A stretch of DNA of 64,000 bases from Saccharina japonica (taxonomy: Eukaryota; Sar; Phaeophyceae; Laminariales; Laminariaceae): contig MEHQ01001468.1 in NCBI GenBank assembly GCA_008828725.1, positions 1 to 64,000 on the forward strand, read 5' to 3'. Positions within the stretch are counted from its first letter, which is position 1; every line of letters starts with the position of its first letter. Below the pieces are notes generated by a model, which saw nothing but the letters and a program-made list of their open reading frames with translations, ran no database searches and was not told the DNA's origin. Below are positions 63,480 through 64,000 of the stretch, in pieces. The translations under genes and the position numbers were made by a program.

Positions 63480-64000
63480 GTATAATAAAAGGCCGATCAA
63501 GCAGGACAAACATCAGAAGGGCGAAGTCGTCGACGCTACGCATATACCACATACGAGAGCATAAACGCAGGGGTATAGACCGGACCCGGCCCAGCTCTGC
63601 CCCTACTACAGTGGTAGGGATAGACTACTGTGCTATGCAGCGTGCCTGTGGCTCTTCTCCGGTCACTCACACAAGGTGCCTGACGAGGTGCTTGCGATGT
63701 TTTATGCTCTTGTATCAATAGTTGCCTCCCTTGCCGATATGTCTTCTGACCGAAGAGGGCGAGTTACTTGTCACCCAGGCAGAAGGCAAAAACGCCTGCT
63801 AGGCATGATGAGGGGACAAAAGCGCTGGACCATCTGGAACCATTGAAATTTCGGTATTTTCTAAAATGGGTTCTTAACAAGTACGAGCTTCAGTTGCCTC
63901 GCTAATAATCGTCCACCAGGCACAAAACCGTCACTACAGCAGCAGCGCTCTCGGTAACCATCCGCGTGGTGGTCCCACAACGGTCGGCCTGGCTCGTAGG
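63480..64000. repeat. Non-genic segment related to 2770-3080
   Basis: GCAGGACAAACATCAGAAGGGCG in parts, GTCGACGCTACG, CTATGCAGCGTGCC, TCACTCACAC and GACCGAAGAGGGCG match 2777-3065 in the same order. No gene is seen. Confidence 0.5.

Overview
The window is nuclear DNA from a eukaryote with a repeat-rich genome. Its two clear host genes each have seven exons with GT-AG introns of about 0.7 to 2.8 kb. There are tRNA-derived SINEs, several MITE families, Ty3 elements and a LINE with a restriction-like endonuclease. The Ty3 integrase remnant at 15 kb and the LINE 3' end at 9.5 kb resemble families I associate with stramenopiles, so a large-genome, brown-alga-like stramenopile is my best guess. That assignment is an inference, not a demonstration.

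Layout. From 0 to 19 kb there is no host gene I can support. This part holds two solo LTRs, a hAT-like element, a pair of TTAA-flanked MITEs, a broken LINE 3' end, a SINE and a decayed Ty3 pol region. From about 19.2 to 59.5 kb lies a tandem segmental duplication. Unit 1 runs from about 19.17 to 36.65 kb and unit 2 from about 36.91 to 59.54 kb. Each unit carries one minus-strand gene for a secreted beta-propeller protein of the SMP-30/NHL-like superfamily. Both genes splice, with matching exon lengths (151, 132, 143, 120, 129, 72 and 216 nt), into intact 320-residue products that differ at about 35 positions. Their introns are packed with MITEs, mainly one family of about 250-350 bp. From 59.5 to 64 kb there are again only repeats, part of them paralogous to 2.4-3.7 kb.

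The most striking object is a Ty3-type retrotransposon at 39360-49048. It sits in the last intron of the second propeller gene, on the same strand, about 190 bp from exon 6. Its gag, protease and reverse transcriptase are frame-shifted and most of its RNase H is deleted. Downstream, one 1065-codon frame is open throughout. It encodes, in order, a cytosine-5 DNA-methyltransferase-like domain, a linker, a complete D,D35E integrase, a chromodomain-like segment and a Tudor-like segment. A DNA methyltransferase joined to an integrase and two possible chromatin readers, kept open inside an element with diverged LTRs, is the candidate novel system here.
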